The position numbers and the translations under genes were made by a program. The notes beneath the pieces were generated by a model that did no database searches, had not been told where the DNA came from, and saw only the letters and a list, made by a program, of their open reading frames with translations. From assembly GCA_038135065.1 (NCBI GenBank), contig JAYPWI010000035.1, positions 1 to 34,781 on the forward strand: DNA of 34,781 nt, in the 5' to 3' direction. How positions within the stretch are numbered: position 1 is the first letter of the stretch; every line of letters begins with the position of its first letter. This document shows, piece by piece, positions 1 through 7,542 of this stretch. The stretch comes from JAYPWI01 sp038135065. Its GTDB lineage: Bacteria > Actinomycetota > Acidimicrobiia > Acidimicrobiales > Poriferisodalaceae.

Positions 1-312
1 CGGCTGATTCAACGTCATCGCACCCGTCGAACCAAAGAACCCAGCATCCCCAAACGCGAAAATCCCACCATCAGACGCCACCAACCAATACCCACCACCA
101 GACGGCGTCGCCGCGATGTCGACGATGGGGCTCGTCGGCACCATGGCGGCAGTGTCACCGAACGAGGATGCGCTTCCGAAGGCGTGCACGTCGGCGTTGG
201 GATCGAGCTCCGACCCGCCGTCCGCCCCAGCCGGCCCGCCGAGTACGGCAGCCGGCACCACGGCAACCACCAGGGCTGCGGCGACAAGCCATCGCCGCCA
301 GCCGGATCTCAC
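1..312 (-). CDS. Secreted repeat protein, N-terminal part (cut by window start)
   Basis: The first 104 codons of a longer gene are visible; the rest lies beyond base 1. A GTG start at 312 gives a short basic N-terminus (RSGWRR), a hydrophobic segment (residues 9-26) and an Ala/Gly-rich region, so a secretion signal is likely. From about residue 64 the protein enters a Gly/Phe-rich repeat containing YWLVASDGGIFAFGDAGFFG, a unit common in secreted proteins of Acidimicrobiia and other actinobacteria. The biochemical role of these repeats is not known to me; they may form a propeller-like extracellular structure. The GTG overlaps the stop of the SDR gene by 4 bases (GTGA), which fits translational coupling, although a link in function is not obvious. 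Codon use changes sharply at about base 102: upstream codons end mostly in G/C, whereas the repeat uses GGT, GAT, TCT, TTT and TTG freely. Confidence 0.8.
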   Translation of the reverse strand, partial: MRSGWRRWLVAAALVVAVVPAAVLGGPAGADGGSELDPNADVHAFGSASSFGDTAAMVPTSPIVDIAATPSGGGYWLVASDGGIFAFGDAGFFGSTGAMTLNQP

Positions 313-1133
313 CTGATCAACCGGCGATCGTCCATCATGGCCAAGGCCTGCTTCACGGCTGCGTCGCCCATCTCGGGGTGGGTCAGAATCCAGAAGCGCT
401 CGTTGAGCACCGCATCGAGCACCATGGGTCCGACCTCGGCAGGGTCCATCCCCTCGGCCAGGGTGCGGGTCAGGAAGTCCCAGAACTTGTCGCCCTGCTC
501 GGTACGCACATGCTGGGCGGCCCCTGCTGCATCCCGGTTCCGCTCGCTGTGCACGATGTTGGTGTTGATGGGGCCTGGGCATAACACCGACGCCCGAACG
601 TTGGAACCCTGGTAGCGCAGGTCCCGCTCGAGGGAGGCCATGAGGGCCACCACACCATGTTTGGCCACGTTGTAGGCCCCCAACGAAGCACCTGCGTAGA
701 GCCCGGCCATCGAGGCGGTTGCATTGATGTGCCCCTCCCCCTGCTCCTCGATCAGGGGCAGGAAGATATTGACCCCGTGGATGGGACCCCAGAGGTCGAT
801 GTCGATGATCCACTTCCAGTCGGCGTGTGTCATCGAGCCGATGGGACCCTCGAGGCCGACCCCCGCGTTGTTGCACAACACGTGGACAGCCCCGAACGCA
901 TCGATGGTGGCATCGGCCAGCGCCTGCACCTGGTCGAGATCGGACACATCGGTCACCACGCCGATGGCCTCGGCTCCCGTGGCCGCAATCTCGGACACGG
1001 CCAGGTCGAGCGCCGCCTGTTCGATGTCGGCCAACACCACCTTCATGCCGGCCCCGGCAAAGGTGTCGGCCATCGAGCGGCCCATGCCGCTGGCTGCCCC
1101 GGTGACGACGGCGACCCGTCCGCTGACCTCCAT
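309..1133 (-). CDS. Short-chain dehydrogenase/reductase (SDR)
   Basis: A 274-residue classical SDR, the usual length for the family. It carries the NAD(P)-binding TGAASGMG loop (residues 11-18), the NNAG motif (88-91) and the catalytic Ser141, Tyr154 and Lys158 in YNVAK. The Asn that normally sits before LWG is Asp113 here (IDIDLWG), a mild departure. Asp36 after the second strand (VLADIE) suggests NAD rather than NADP. The ATG at 1133 was chosen because it gives a standard SDR N-terminus and follows GAGGAGG; the frame stays open upstream without homology. It lies 11 bases after the alcohol dehydrogenase stop and overlaps the next gene by 4 bases, so the three form an operon. The substrate is unknown; oxidation or reduction of a secondary alcohol or ketone is expected. 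Confidence 0.9.
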   Translation of the reverse strand: MEVSGRVAVVTGAASGMGRSMADTFAGAGMKVVLADIEQAALDLAVSEIAATGAEAIGVVTDVSDLDQVQALADATIDAFGAVHVLCNNAGVGLEGPIGSMTHADWKWIIDIDLWGPIHGVNIFLPLIEEQGEGHINATASMAGLYAGASLGAYNVAKHGVVALMASLERDLRYQGSNVRASVLCPGPINTNIVHSERNRDAAGAAQHVRTEQGDKFWDFLTRTLAEGMDPAEVGPMVLDAVLNERFWILTHPEMGDAAVKQALAMMDDRRLIR

Positions 1134-1144
1134 GACGGGCCTCC

Positions 1145-2236
1145 TCAGCTGAAGTCGATGACGGTACGAGCGCCGACCCGTTGCCGCATCATCTCGTAGC
1201 CGTCGTTGATCTCCTCGAGACTGATGTGCCGGGAGATCATCTCGTCGAGCATCAGGCGACCGTCGAGGTACATGTCCACGTAGCGGGGCATGTCGACCCG
1301 GAAGCTGTTCGAGCCCATCATCGAACCCTGCAGGCGCTTCTCGTTCATGAAGACCTCGTAGCCGGGGATCTCGATCTTCTCGCCGAAGGGCATCATGCCC
1401 ACGATGACGGTGGTGCCGCCCCGCTTGGACGCCGACCAGGCCTGCTCGCAGGTGGCCTTGAGTCCGATGCATTCGAAGGCATAGTCGACGCCACCGCCGG
1501 TCAGCTCCTGGATGGCCGCCACGGCGTCGGTCTCTGCGCCGTTGACCGTGTCGGTGGCCCCCACCGCCCGAGCCGTCTCGAGCTTGTCGGCCGTCACGTC
1601 GATGGAGATCACCCGGCCAGCGCCGGCGATACGGGCGCCCTGCACGGCCGACAGGCCAATGCCGCCGGCCCCGAAGACGGCGACCGTGGAGCCCGGCTCG
1701 ATCTTGGCGGTCTTGAACACGGCCCCCACCCCGGTCGTCACCCCACAGCCGATGAGGGCGGCCCGGTCGAGTGGCATGTCGGGGCGGATCTTCACCACTG
1801 CGTTCTGGTGGACCAGCATCTCCTCGGCGAACCCACCGAGACGAGCGAACTGGGCCACTTCGGTGCCATCAGCCTTGGACAGGCGGGGTGACGAGCCCTT
1901 GGGCCGGGACACGGCAGCGTTGTTGGTGCACAGGTTGGGGCGACCGGTCAGGCACAGGTCACAGTTGCCGCAGAAGACCGAGAGGCAGGTGATGACGTGG
2001 TCGCCGGGCTTGCAGTACTGCACGTCGGAGCCGACCGCCTGGACGATGCCTGCGCTCTCGTGCCCCATGACGGCCGGCAGGCCGGTCTGCCACGCAGCAT
2101 CCATGAAGTGCAGGTCGCTGTGGCACAGGCCGGCGTTCACCACCTGAACCAGCACCTCGTTGGGTCCGGGCTTGTCGATCGAGATGTCCTCGATCTCGAG
2201 ATCCCCGGGAATCTGGTTCAGTACTGCTGCCTTCAT
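1145..2236 (-). CDS. Zinc-dependent alcohol dehydrogenase, class III-like
   Basis: A 363-residue medium-chain dehydrogenase. Catalytic zinc ligands are Cys38 (GLCHSD), His59 (GHE) and Cys164 (CGVTTG); the structural zinc site is Cys89, Cys92, Cys95 and Cys103. The Rossmann fold shows GAGGIG near residue 190 and an Asp (VISIDV) that favours NAD. The sequence resembles the actinobacterial family annotated as NDMA-dependent alcohol dehydrogenases, in which the cofactor is tightly held, but that assignment is by eye. It would oxidise an alcohol to an aldehyde, possibly an aryl alcohol given the surrounding aromatic catabolism. GAGGGGG lies just before the ATG, and a -10-like TACGCT (complement of 2271-2276) suggests its own promoter with a short leader. 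Confidence 0.92.
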   Translation of the reverse strand: MKAAVLNQIPGDLEIEDISIDKPGPNEVLVQVVNAGLCHSDLHFMDAAWQTGLPAVMGHESAGIVQAVGSDVQYCKPGDHVITCLSVFCGNCDLCLTGRPNLCTNNAAVSRPKGSSPRLSKADGTEVAQFARLGGFAEEMLVHQNAVVKIRPDMPLDRAALIGCGVTTGVGAVFKTAKIEPGSTVAVFGAGGIGLSAVQGARIAGAGRVISIDVTADKLETARAVGATDTVNGAETDAVAAIQELTGGGVDYAFECIGLKATCEQAWSASKRGGTTVIVGMMPFGEKIEIPGYEVFMNEKRLQGSMMGSNSFRVDMPRYVDMYLDGRLMLDEMISRHISLEEINDGYEMMRQRVGARTVIDFS

Positions 2237-2307
2237 CTGGCTGCCCCCTCACTGGAAGTACGTCCCGGCGAGCGTAGCGAAGCGTGACGGTCAGCACCCG
2301 CCGGTGG

Positions 2308-3555
2308 TCAGTCCGCTGCCCGGGAGAGCCGCAGCACGTCCCCGGCGAAGGTCAGCCACAGGGTGAAGGCCACCATGCCCATCCCCACCATGGTGAGCAC
2401 GGCCGTCGTCGCGCCGTGCACTTCGGCGATCTCTCCGAGAACGAAGGTTCCCACGGGGAGGGCGCCGATGGACATGCTCAGAAGGCCCATGGCCCGGCCG
2501 CGCACCTCGTCGGGAACCGCAGTAAGCACGAGGGTGGACTGGGTGGATCCGAAAAATCCCGATCCGCAATTGGCCAGGAACAGGGCGAGACAGGCCATCC
2601 ACAAGGTCGGCGCCGTAGCAAACGGGATGAGCATGACCATCCCGACGGCCACCCCGCCCGCGTACATCAGGCCGCGCCAGCGAGGGTCGTAGCGGATGAT
2701 GACCCACGAGCCGACCATCATCCCGAAGCCCGTCATCGAAGCCAGCAGCCCGATCTGCGCCGGGCTGGCATCGAGACGGCCACCGACTCGCTGCACCACG
2801 GGGAAGTAGGCGAAGACGAAGAAGTTCGCCAGGACCGTGACTCCGAGAATGGACCGCAGCTGACGATTGCCTCGGGCCAGGCCCACCGCCTCACGAAGCT
2901 CGGTCAACACACCGGGCCGATCCTGCAGTTCCGTCCCGGCGAACTGGGTCCTCGACACCCCGGCCAGGGCAACCAGGCCCACCGTCATCAGGACGGCCAA
3001 CAGCAGGAACGCCCCACCGACCCCCAGCGATTCGGCCAGGGCGCCGCCCAACAGGTTCCCGACGGCCACCCCGGTGGCCGTGGAAGCCATCTCGACCCCC
3101 ATGGCATGGTCGACCCGGCTCGGGCCGACCAGTTCGTAGATCAGCGAGCGTCGACTGGTCATGTCGCCCACCCACCCCACCCCGGCCAGCACCAGGAACG
3201 GGTAGATCATCCACACCCTCAGCTCGCCGAACCGTTCGGCTACCCCGATGGCGGTGAGCATGGGGATGAGGACGATCAACTGGGCCCGAATGGTCCGCAG
3301 TCGATCGAAGCGATCGGCGATGACCCCGCCGAGGATGCCGCCGAAGAGCAGGGGGGCCCACAGGGCAGAACCCGTCAGCTGGACGAGACGGGGCGAGTCG
3401 GTGACGTCGTTGACGTAGTACGCCCCGAGGAAGGCGATCCCCCAGCGAGCCCAGTTCCAGCACAGACCGGCGAACCACAGGTTGGCAAACCCGGGAGCCG
3501 ACCAGGCACGGCGCGACGGAGCGGGCTCCACTGCGACGACTTCGAACACCGACAC
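2308..3555 (-). CDS. MFS transporter
   Basis: A 415-residue, strongly hydrophobic protein with about 10-12 membrane segments. The motif GGVIADRFDRLR after the second segment matches the major facilitator motif A (GxxxDRxGRR), and a related sequence (DEVRGRAMG) lies in the second half. Overall it resembles the MFS_3/enterobactin-exporter-like group, so export is as likely as uptake; the substrate cannot be read. The frame is open upstream into the divergent gene, so the start had to be chosen: GTG at 3555 follows TATCCT by 7 bases, the leaderless arrangement seen repeatedly here. The first residues then are VSVFEVVAVEPAPSRRAW, a plausible cytoplasmic N-terminus. It is divergent from the dehydrogenase at 3637. 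Confidence 0.88.
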   Translation of the reverse strand: MSVFEVVAVEPAPSRRAWSAPGFANLWFAGLCWNWARWGIAFLGAYYVNDVTDSPRLVQLTGSALWAPLLFGGILGGVIADRFDRLRTIRAQLIVLIPMLTAIGVAERFGELRVWMIYPFLVLAGVGWVGDMTSRRSLIYELVGPSRVDHAMGVEMASTATGVAVGNLLGGALAESLGVGGAFLLLAVLMTVGLVALAGVSRTQFAGTELQDRPGVLTELREAVGLARGNRQLRSILGVTVLANFFVFAYFPVVQRVGGRLDASPAQIGLLASMTGFGMMVGSWVIIRYDPRWRGLMYAGGVAVGMVMLIPFATAPTLWMACLALFLANCGSGFFGSTQSTLVLTAVPDEVRGRAMGLLSMSIGALPVGTFVLGEIAEVHGATTAVLTMVGMGMVAFTLWLTFAGDVLRLSRAAD

Positions 3556-3562
3556 GTCGCGC

Positions 3563-3568
3563 AGGATA
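3563..3568 (-). promoter_or_regulatory. -10 element, MFS transporter (leaderless)
   Basis: TATCCT ends 7 bases before the GTG at 3555. No Shine-Dalgarno is present, so transcription probably begins at the start codon. Confidence 0.5.
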
Positions 3569-3624
3569 CGGGAGCGGATGCCGCCATGACGGGGACAGCC
3601 CGATCCGCCGTTGGCCACCGCGCC

Positions 3625-3630
3625 TAGGCT
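3625..3630 (+). promoter_or_regulatory. -10 element, decarboxylating dehydrogenase (leaderless)
   Basis: TAGGCT ends 6 bases before the GTG at 3637; no Shine-Dalgarno site. Confidence 0.55.
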
Positions 3631-3636
3631 GCGGAC

Positions 3637-4689
3637 GTGACCGACCGTCGACATCAGGTGACCGTCATCCCCGGTGACGATGCCGCTCCCGAAGCCATGA
3701 CCGCCACCCTGCGCGTCCTCGATGCCCTGGACCTCCCCATCGAGTGGGATCACATCGCTCCCGGTGCCCAATTGGCCGAGCTGTCGATGCAGGAGCGAGA
3801 AGACCTCGTCATGAGCCACATCAACGCAGCCGACACCGTGTTGTTCGGCTCCAGCAGCGGGGTGACCCCGGGGGCGGGCTGGATGCGATGGGGGAAGCTC
3901 ACCTATGCCAACGTGCGTCCGGTGCGGTGGCGGCCCGGCTACCGCTCACCCCTGACCCAGCCAGAAGGCATCGACTACGTCATTGTTCGCGAGAACCTCG
4001 AGGACATGTACATCGGGGTGATGGGCCCGGCCGCCGACCTGTTGGGCGCCGGCCTGGCCGGACCCCGCTCCCGCATTCCCCATGACACCACTGATGCCCG
4101 CTATGCAGCGAAGATCATCACCCGGGCGGGTACCGAGCAGGTCACCCGCTTCGCATGCGAGCTGGCCCGATCGCGGCGAGGAAAGCTCACCGTGTCGGCC
4201 AAGACCAACATGCTCCCCGCCACCGACCGCTTCTTCTGTCAGGTCGCCCGGGAGGTCGCCGAGGACTACCCCGATGTGACCTACGAGGAGTTCATCGTCG
4301 ACGACATGGCCCACCGGCTGGTGCTCCGCCCCCATGATCTCGACGTGCTGTTGCTGCCCAACCTCTACGGCGACATCCTCTCCGATCAGGGAGCCGCCAC
4401 CATCGGTGGCCTGGGCTTGGCCCCGTCGGGCTGCTACGGCGACGATTTCGCCTACTTCGAATCTGCGCACGGCACGGCCCCCGACATCGCCGGCCAGGGC
4501 ATCATCAACCCGACGGCCACCCTTCTGTCGGCCATGATGATGCTCCGACACATCGGCCTGGATCGTCAGGCCGATCGCATCGACGAAGCAGTCGGTCAGG
4601 TGTTCGCCGAGGGCCGTCACCTCACCCCTGATCAGGGTGGCGACAGCGGCACCGAGGCATTCGCCGACGCGGTCATCGACGCCCTGTGA
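3637..4689 (+). CDS. Isocitrate/isopropylmalate dehydrogenase family oxidative decarboxylase
   Basis: A 350-residue beta-decarboxylating dehydrogenase. Family motifs are present: RENLEDMYIG with the catalytic Tyr, the catalytic Lys in TVSAKTNM, the metal-binding Asp pair in NLYGDILSDQ, and the cofactor loop ESAHGTAPDIAGQGIINP. The enzyme would oxidise and decarboxylate a 2-hydroxy acid with a 3-carboxylate (isocitrate, 3-isopropylmalate, D-malate or tartrate type). The ENLED stretch does not settle the substrate. In this setting a catabolic role (D-malate/tartrate-like) is possible, as is an amino-acid pathway. The GTG start is 6 bases after TAGGCT and has no Shine-Dalgarno sequence, so it is probably translated from a leaderless message. 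A malate/lactate dehydrogenase follows 34 bases downstream. Confidence 0.9.
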   Translation: MTDRRHQVTVIPGDDAAPEAMTATLRVLDALDLPIEWDHIAPGAQLAELSMQEREDLVMSHINAADTVLFGSSSGVTPGAGWMRWGKLTYANVRPVRWRPGYRSPLTQPEGIDYVIVRENLEDMYIGVMGPAADLLGAGLAGPRSRIPHDTTDARYAAKIITRAGTEQVTRFACELARSRRGKLTVSAKTNMLPATDRFFCQVAREVAEDYPDVTYEEFIVDDMAHRLVLRPHDLDVLLLPNLYGDILSDQGAATIGGLGLAPSGCYGDDFAYFESAHGTAPDIAGQGIINPTATLLSAMMMLRHIGLDRQADRIDEAVGQVFAEGRHLTPDQGGDSGTEAFADAVIDAL

Positions 4690-4723
4690 TCCACGACCCA
4701 CCACCGAACTTGGAGACCCGCCC

Positions 4724-5833
4724 GTGACCAACGACCACCATCCCCGCGGTATTCCCGACGACCGTCCGACCGGCGACCAGCCCGATCAGCCCCAGTCGTT
4801 CCGCATCGACGAGCTCCGCCCCTGGGGCATCGCCGCCTATGTGGCGGCCGGGATGAGCGAACGCGATGCCACCACGGTGGTCGACAACCAGCTGTGGTCC
4901 GATCTCCGTGGGGTGGACACCCACGGGTTCCAGCGCGTCAGTTGGTACGTCAACTGGTTCCGGGACGGCTCGACGGATCCCACGGCCCAGATGGAAATCG
5001 TCCAGGAAACCCCCTCGGTCGTGGTGGCCGATGGCAACCACGGACTCGGCCAGCTGGTCATCACCCGCTTCATGGAGCACCTGATCGAGGTGGCCTCGAC
5101 CAGCGGTCTGGTGGCCGGGGTGATCCGCAACTCCAACGACTGGGGTTGTGGGGCCAACTACCCGTACCACGCGGCCGAGGCGGGCTTCGTGTGTTACGGA
5201 ACCACGACCAGCGTGCCCAACCTGGCCCCCTTCGGTAGTCGCCGCAAGCTGTTCGGCAACAACCCGATCGTGTGGACCTTCCCCCGACGGGACCAACCCC
5301 CCATCGTCCTCGACATGGCCATGACCCCCGTCGCCCTGGGCAAGGTGCTGCGAGCCAGGTCCGAGGGCAAGGAGATCCCCGAGGCCTGGGGTTTCCTGGA
5401 TCGGGACGGCAACCCGACCGTCGATCCCGACGTTGCGATGAAGGGCATCGTGCCCGCCATTGGTGGCTACAAGGGCATCGGCATGATCACCGCATCGAAC
5501 ATCGTGGCCGGGATCCTGGCCGGCTCTGCCCACACCGGCGATGTGGCGGTCGGGCACCGCGGCCAGTTCTTCCTCCTCATGAACCCCGGCGTGTTCCGCG
5601 ACCTCGACGACTACTTCGATGACATCGAGAACATGGTCGGCCAGATCCGGGCCGCCGGCGAAGAAGATGGCCTCCCAGGTCAGCAGGTCTACCTGCCCGG
5701 CGAGATCGAACAGCAGACCATGGATCGCCGCAGGGCCGAGGGCGTGGTCAGCTACCCGGGTTCGGTGGTGCGGTCACTCGAGCGCATCGGCGACGAGGTG
5801 AGCGTGCCCTTCACCCCCAGCCCGGTGGGCTGA
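4724..5833 (+). CDS. Malate/L-lactate dehydrogenase family (Ldh2) oxidoreductase
   Basis: A 369-residue member of the Ldh2 family, whose NAD(P)-binding fold differs from the classical Rossmann type. Hallmarks are RGVDTHGF with the catalytic His67, GHNS-like RNSNDWGCGANYPYHA, FGNNPIVW and the VLDMAMTPVALGKV segment, then GGYKGIG near residue 247. The enzyme reduces or oxidises a 2-oxo/2-hydroxy acid. The GTG at 4724 was chosen because TGGAGA lies 7 bases before it and upstream sequence in the frame overlaps the preceding gene; the first 25 residues are low-complexity (His, Pro, Asp). It is probably cotranscribed with the decarboxylating dehydrogenase before it. A hairpin (5834-5856) starts right after the stop. 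Confidence 0.88.
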   Translation: MTNDHHPRGIPDDRPTGDQPDQPQSFRIDELRPWGIAAYVAAGMSERDATTVVDNQLWSDLRGVDTHGFQRVSWYVNWFRDGSTDPTAQMEIVQETPSVVVADGNHGLGQLVITRFMEHLIEVASTSGLVAGVIRNSNDWGCGANYPYHAAEAGFVCYGTTTSVPNLAPFGSRRKLFGNNPIVWTFPRRDQPPIVLDMAMTPVALGKVLRARSEGKEIPEAWGFLDRDGNPTVDPDVAMKGIVPAIGGYKGIGMITASNIVAGILAGSAHTGDVAVGHRGQFFLLMNPGVFRDLDDYFDDIENMVGQIRAAGEEDGLPGQQVYLPGEIEQQTMDRRRAEGVVSYPGSVVRSLERIGDEVSVPFTPSPVG

Positions 5834-5856
5834 ACGAGCGCCTCAGACGCGCTCGT
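5834..5856. terminator. Hairpin between convergent Ldh2 and ThDP genes
   Basis: Perfect 8-bp arms ACGAGCGC/GCGCTCGT with a 7-base loop. It starts directly after the Ldh2 stop, and the loop contains the ThDP gene's stop. There is no T-run on either side, as is usual in high-GC actinobacteria; it could end transcripts from both sides. Confidence 0.5.
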
Positions 5857-7507
5857 CGGCCGACCGGCGCTGATGGGCCGGCAACGGCAGGCTGATCGGG
5901 TGAAGGGCGGTCAGATCGATGTCGATGAGCGTCGGACCCTCGTCGGCTTCGGCTCGGCGCACGGCCTCGGCGAAGGCTGACTCGAACTCGGCGACCGAAC
6001 CGACACCGATCCCGGTGACCCCCATGGCCTCGGCCACAGCAACGAAGTCCGGTGTGGCCAACTCGGTGCCGTGCCGTTCGCCGAACACTGCGTCCTGGAT
6101 CCCCCGCAGCACCCCGTAGCCCCGGTCGTTGAACAGGCAGACGATCACGGGCAGACCGTGCTGTGCGCACGACGACAGCTCACCGATGGAGAGCATGAAC
6201 CCCCCATCGCCCTGAATGACCAGGGTCGGTCGACCCGACCCCAGGGCGGCCCCGATCCCCAGGGGAAGTCCAGGGCCGATGGCCACGGCGGCCGGCCGCA
6301 CCGAGGTGCGCTGGCGCAGGATGGGCAGGAGCCGATTGCCCCACGCGTAGTTGGGCACCGTGCTGTCGCGCACCACGGGAGCGTCGTCAGGGAGGAGTCT
6401 GCGGATGACCGAGACGATGGCCGCATGGTCGGGGCCGATCTCATCGAACACCGCCTCGTTGTCGGCGTCGCGGACCTTACGGGCCCGCTCCACGAAGCCC
6501 TCATCGACCGAGGACCCAGCGATCCGGTCCCTGATCCCGACCAATCCCAAGAGGGCGTCACCCACGATGGGCAGCGCGGCCGGGTAGTTGCGGCCGATGA
6601 CCCCAGGGTCGGCGTCGAGGTGGATCAGCTGCGTTGGCGGACGGAGACTCCACACCCGGGTCGCGTAGTTCTGGAAGCGAGTCCCCACGGCCAGCATCAC
6701 GTCGGCCTCGTCGACGATCTCGTATACGGCCGTTCGATCGGTCCGGAACCCCAGGCACAGGGGGTGATCCTCGGGAATGGACCCGCGCCCTTCGATGGTC
6801 GTGAGAACCGGGGCTCCCAGCTGCTCGGCCAGGGCGGTCAGCTCGGCCGATGCCCCGGCGCCGTTGACCCCTCCACCAGCCCAGATCAGGGGCCGCTCAG
6901 CCGACGCCAACAGTGACGCAGCGTCGTCCAGGAGGCCAGCGTCGGGCACCAGCCGCTCGACGTCGGGCGCTCCATGGAGCTCCACCTCGGCCACCCGGTA
7001 CTGCAGATCGATAGGAATCTCCACTGCCCCCGGCTGGGGTCGGCCGGTGCGGATGTCATCGGCTACCCGGGACAGGTCACGACTGACGTGTTCGGTGTGC
7101 CGGACGGTGGCCACCGCCCGGCAGACCGATCTGAGCATGTCGGCCTGACGTTCGTGTTCGTGGAGAAACCCCTTGCCCTTGCCCAGGAACCTGCTCTCGA
7201 TCTGCCCGGTGATCATGAGGACCCGGGACGAGGTGAACGAGGCCTCGTAGAGCCCGGCGACCGCGTTCGTCGCCCCTGGCCCCGTCGAGGTCAACACCAC
7301 ACCGAGGTGGCCGGTCACCCGGCTGTACGCATCGGCTGCGTGGGCTGCGGCCTGTTCGTGCCGGACGTTGACCACCTCCATGTCAGGGCGCTTCGACACG
7401 GCCTCGTAGATCGGGAGGTTGTGGACGCTCACGATGCCAAAAACGTGTCGAACGCCCATCCGGGCGAGGGTGCTGGCCACCGCATCGGCGCCGCTCATCT
7501 GTGCCAT
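5843..7507 (-). CDS. ThDP-dependent decarboxylase/acetolactate-synthase-like enzyme
   Basis: A 554-residue thiamine-diphosphate enzyme with the three usual domains. Residues 1-170 form the Pyr domain with catalytic Glu51 in RHEQAAAHAADAY and the phosphate loop TSTGPGATN. A central domain starts near 195 (PLIWAGGGVNGAG). The PP domain has the diphosphate/Mg motif GDGGFMLSIGEL followed about 25 residues later by LFNDRGYG. It is close to acetolactate synthase large subunits, benzoylformate decarboxylases and related lyases. There is no adjacent small regulatory subunit, so a catabolic 2-oxo-acid decarboxylase or carboligase is more likely than branched-chain synthesis. The ATG at 7507 is 6 bases after TACGGT (leaderless). 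It is convergent with the Ldh2 gene, its stop codon sitting in the hairpin loop. Confidence 0.87.
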   Translation of the reverse strand: MAQMSGADAVASTLARMGVRHVFGIVSVHNLPIYEAVSKRPDMEVVNVRHEQAAAHAADAYSRVTGHLGVVLTSTGPGATNAVAGLYEASFTSSRVLMITGQIESRFLGKGKGFLHEHERQADMLRSVCRAVATVRHTEHVSRDLSRVADDIRTGRPQPGAVEIPIDLQYRVAEVELHGAPDVERLVPDAGLLDDAASLLASAERPLIWAGGGVNGAGASAELTALAEQLGAPVLTTIEGRGSIPEDHPLCLGFRTDRTAVYEIVDEADVMLAVGTRFQNYATRVWSLRPPTQLIHLDADPGVIGRNYPAALPIVGDALLGLVGIRDRIAGSSVDEGFVERARKVRDADNEAVFDEIGPDHAAIVSVIRRLLPDDAPVVRDSTVPNYAWGNRLLPILRQRTSVRPAAVAIGPGLPLGIGAALGSGRPTLVIQGDGGFMLSIGELSSCAQHGLPVIVCLFNDRGYGVLRGIQDAVFGERHGTELATPDFVAVAEAMGVTGIGVGSVAEFESAFAEAVRRAEADEGPTLIDIDLTALHPISLPLPAHQRRSADERV

Positions 7508-7513
7508 GGGAGC

Positions 7514-7519
7514 ACCGTA
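7514..7519 (-). promoter_or_regulatory. -10 element, ThDP enzyme (leaderless)
   Basis: TACGGT ends 6 bases before the ATG at 7507, in the 35-base gap after the glutamate-synthase-like gene. Confidence 0.5.
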
Positions 7520-7542
7520 GTCCCCGTTGTCGGGACCCGGCC

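Noticed and set aside
5843..7507. Naming the ThDP enzyme as benzoylformate decarboxylase or acetolactate synthase
   Set aside because: Only family-wide residues (Glu51, GDGG...N) can be read; substrate-specific residues cannot be decided without alignment.
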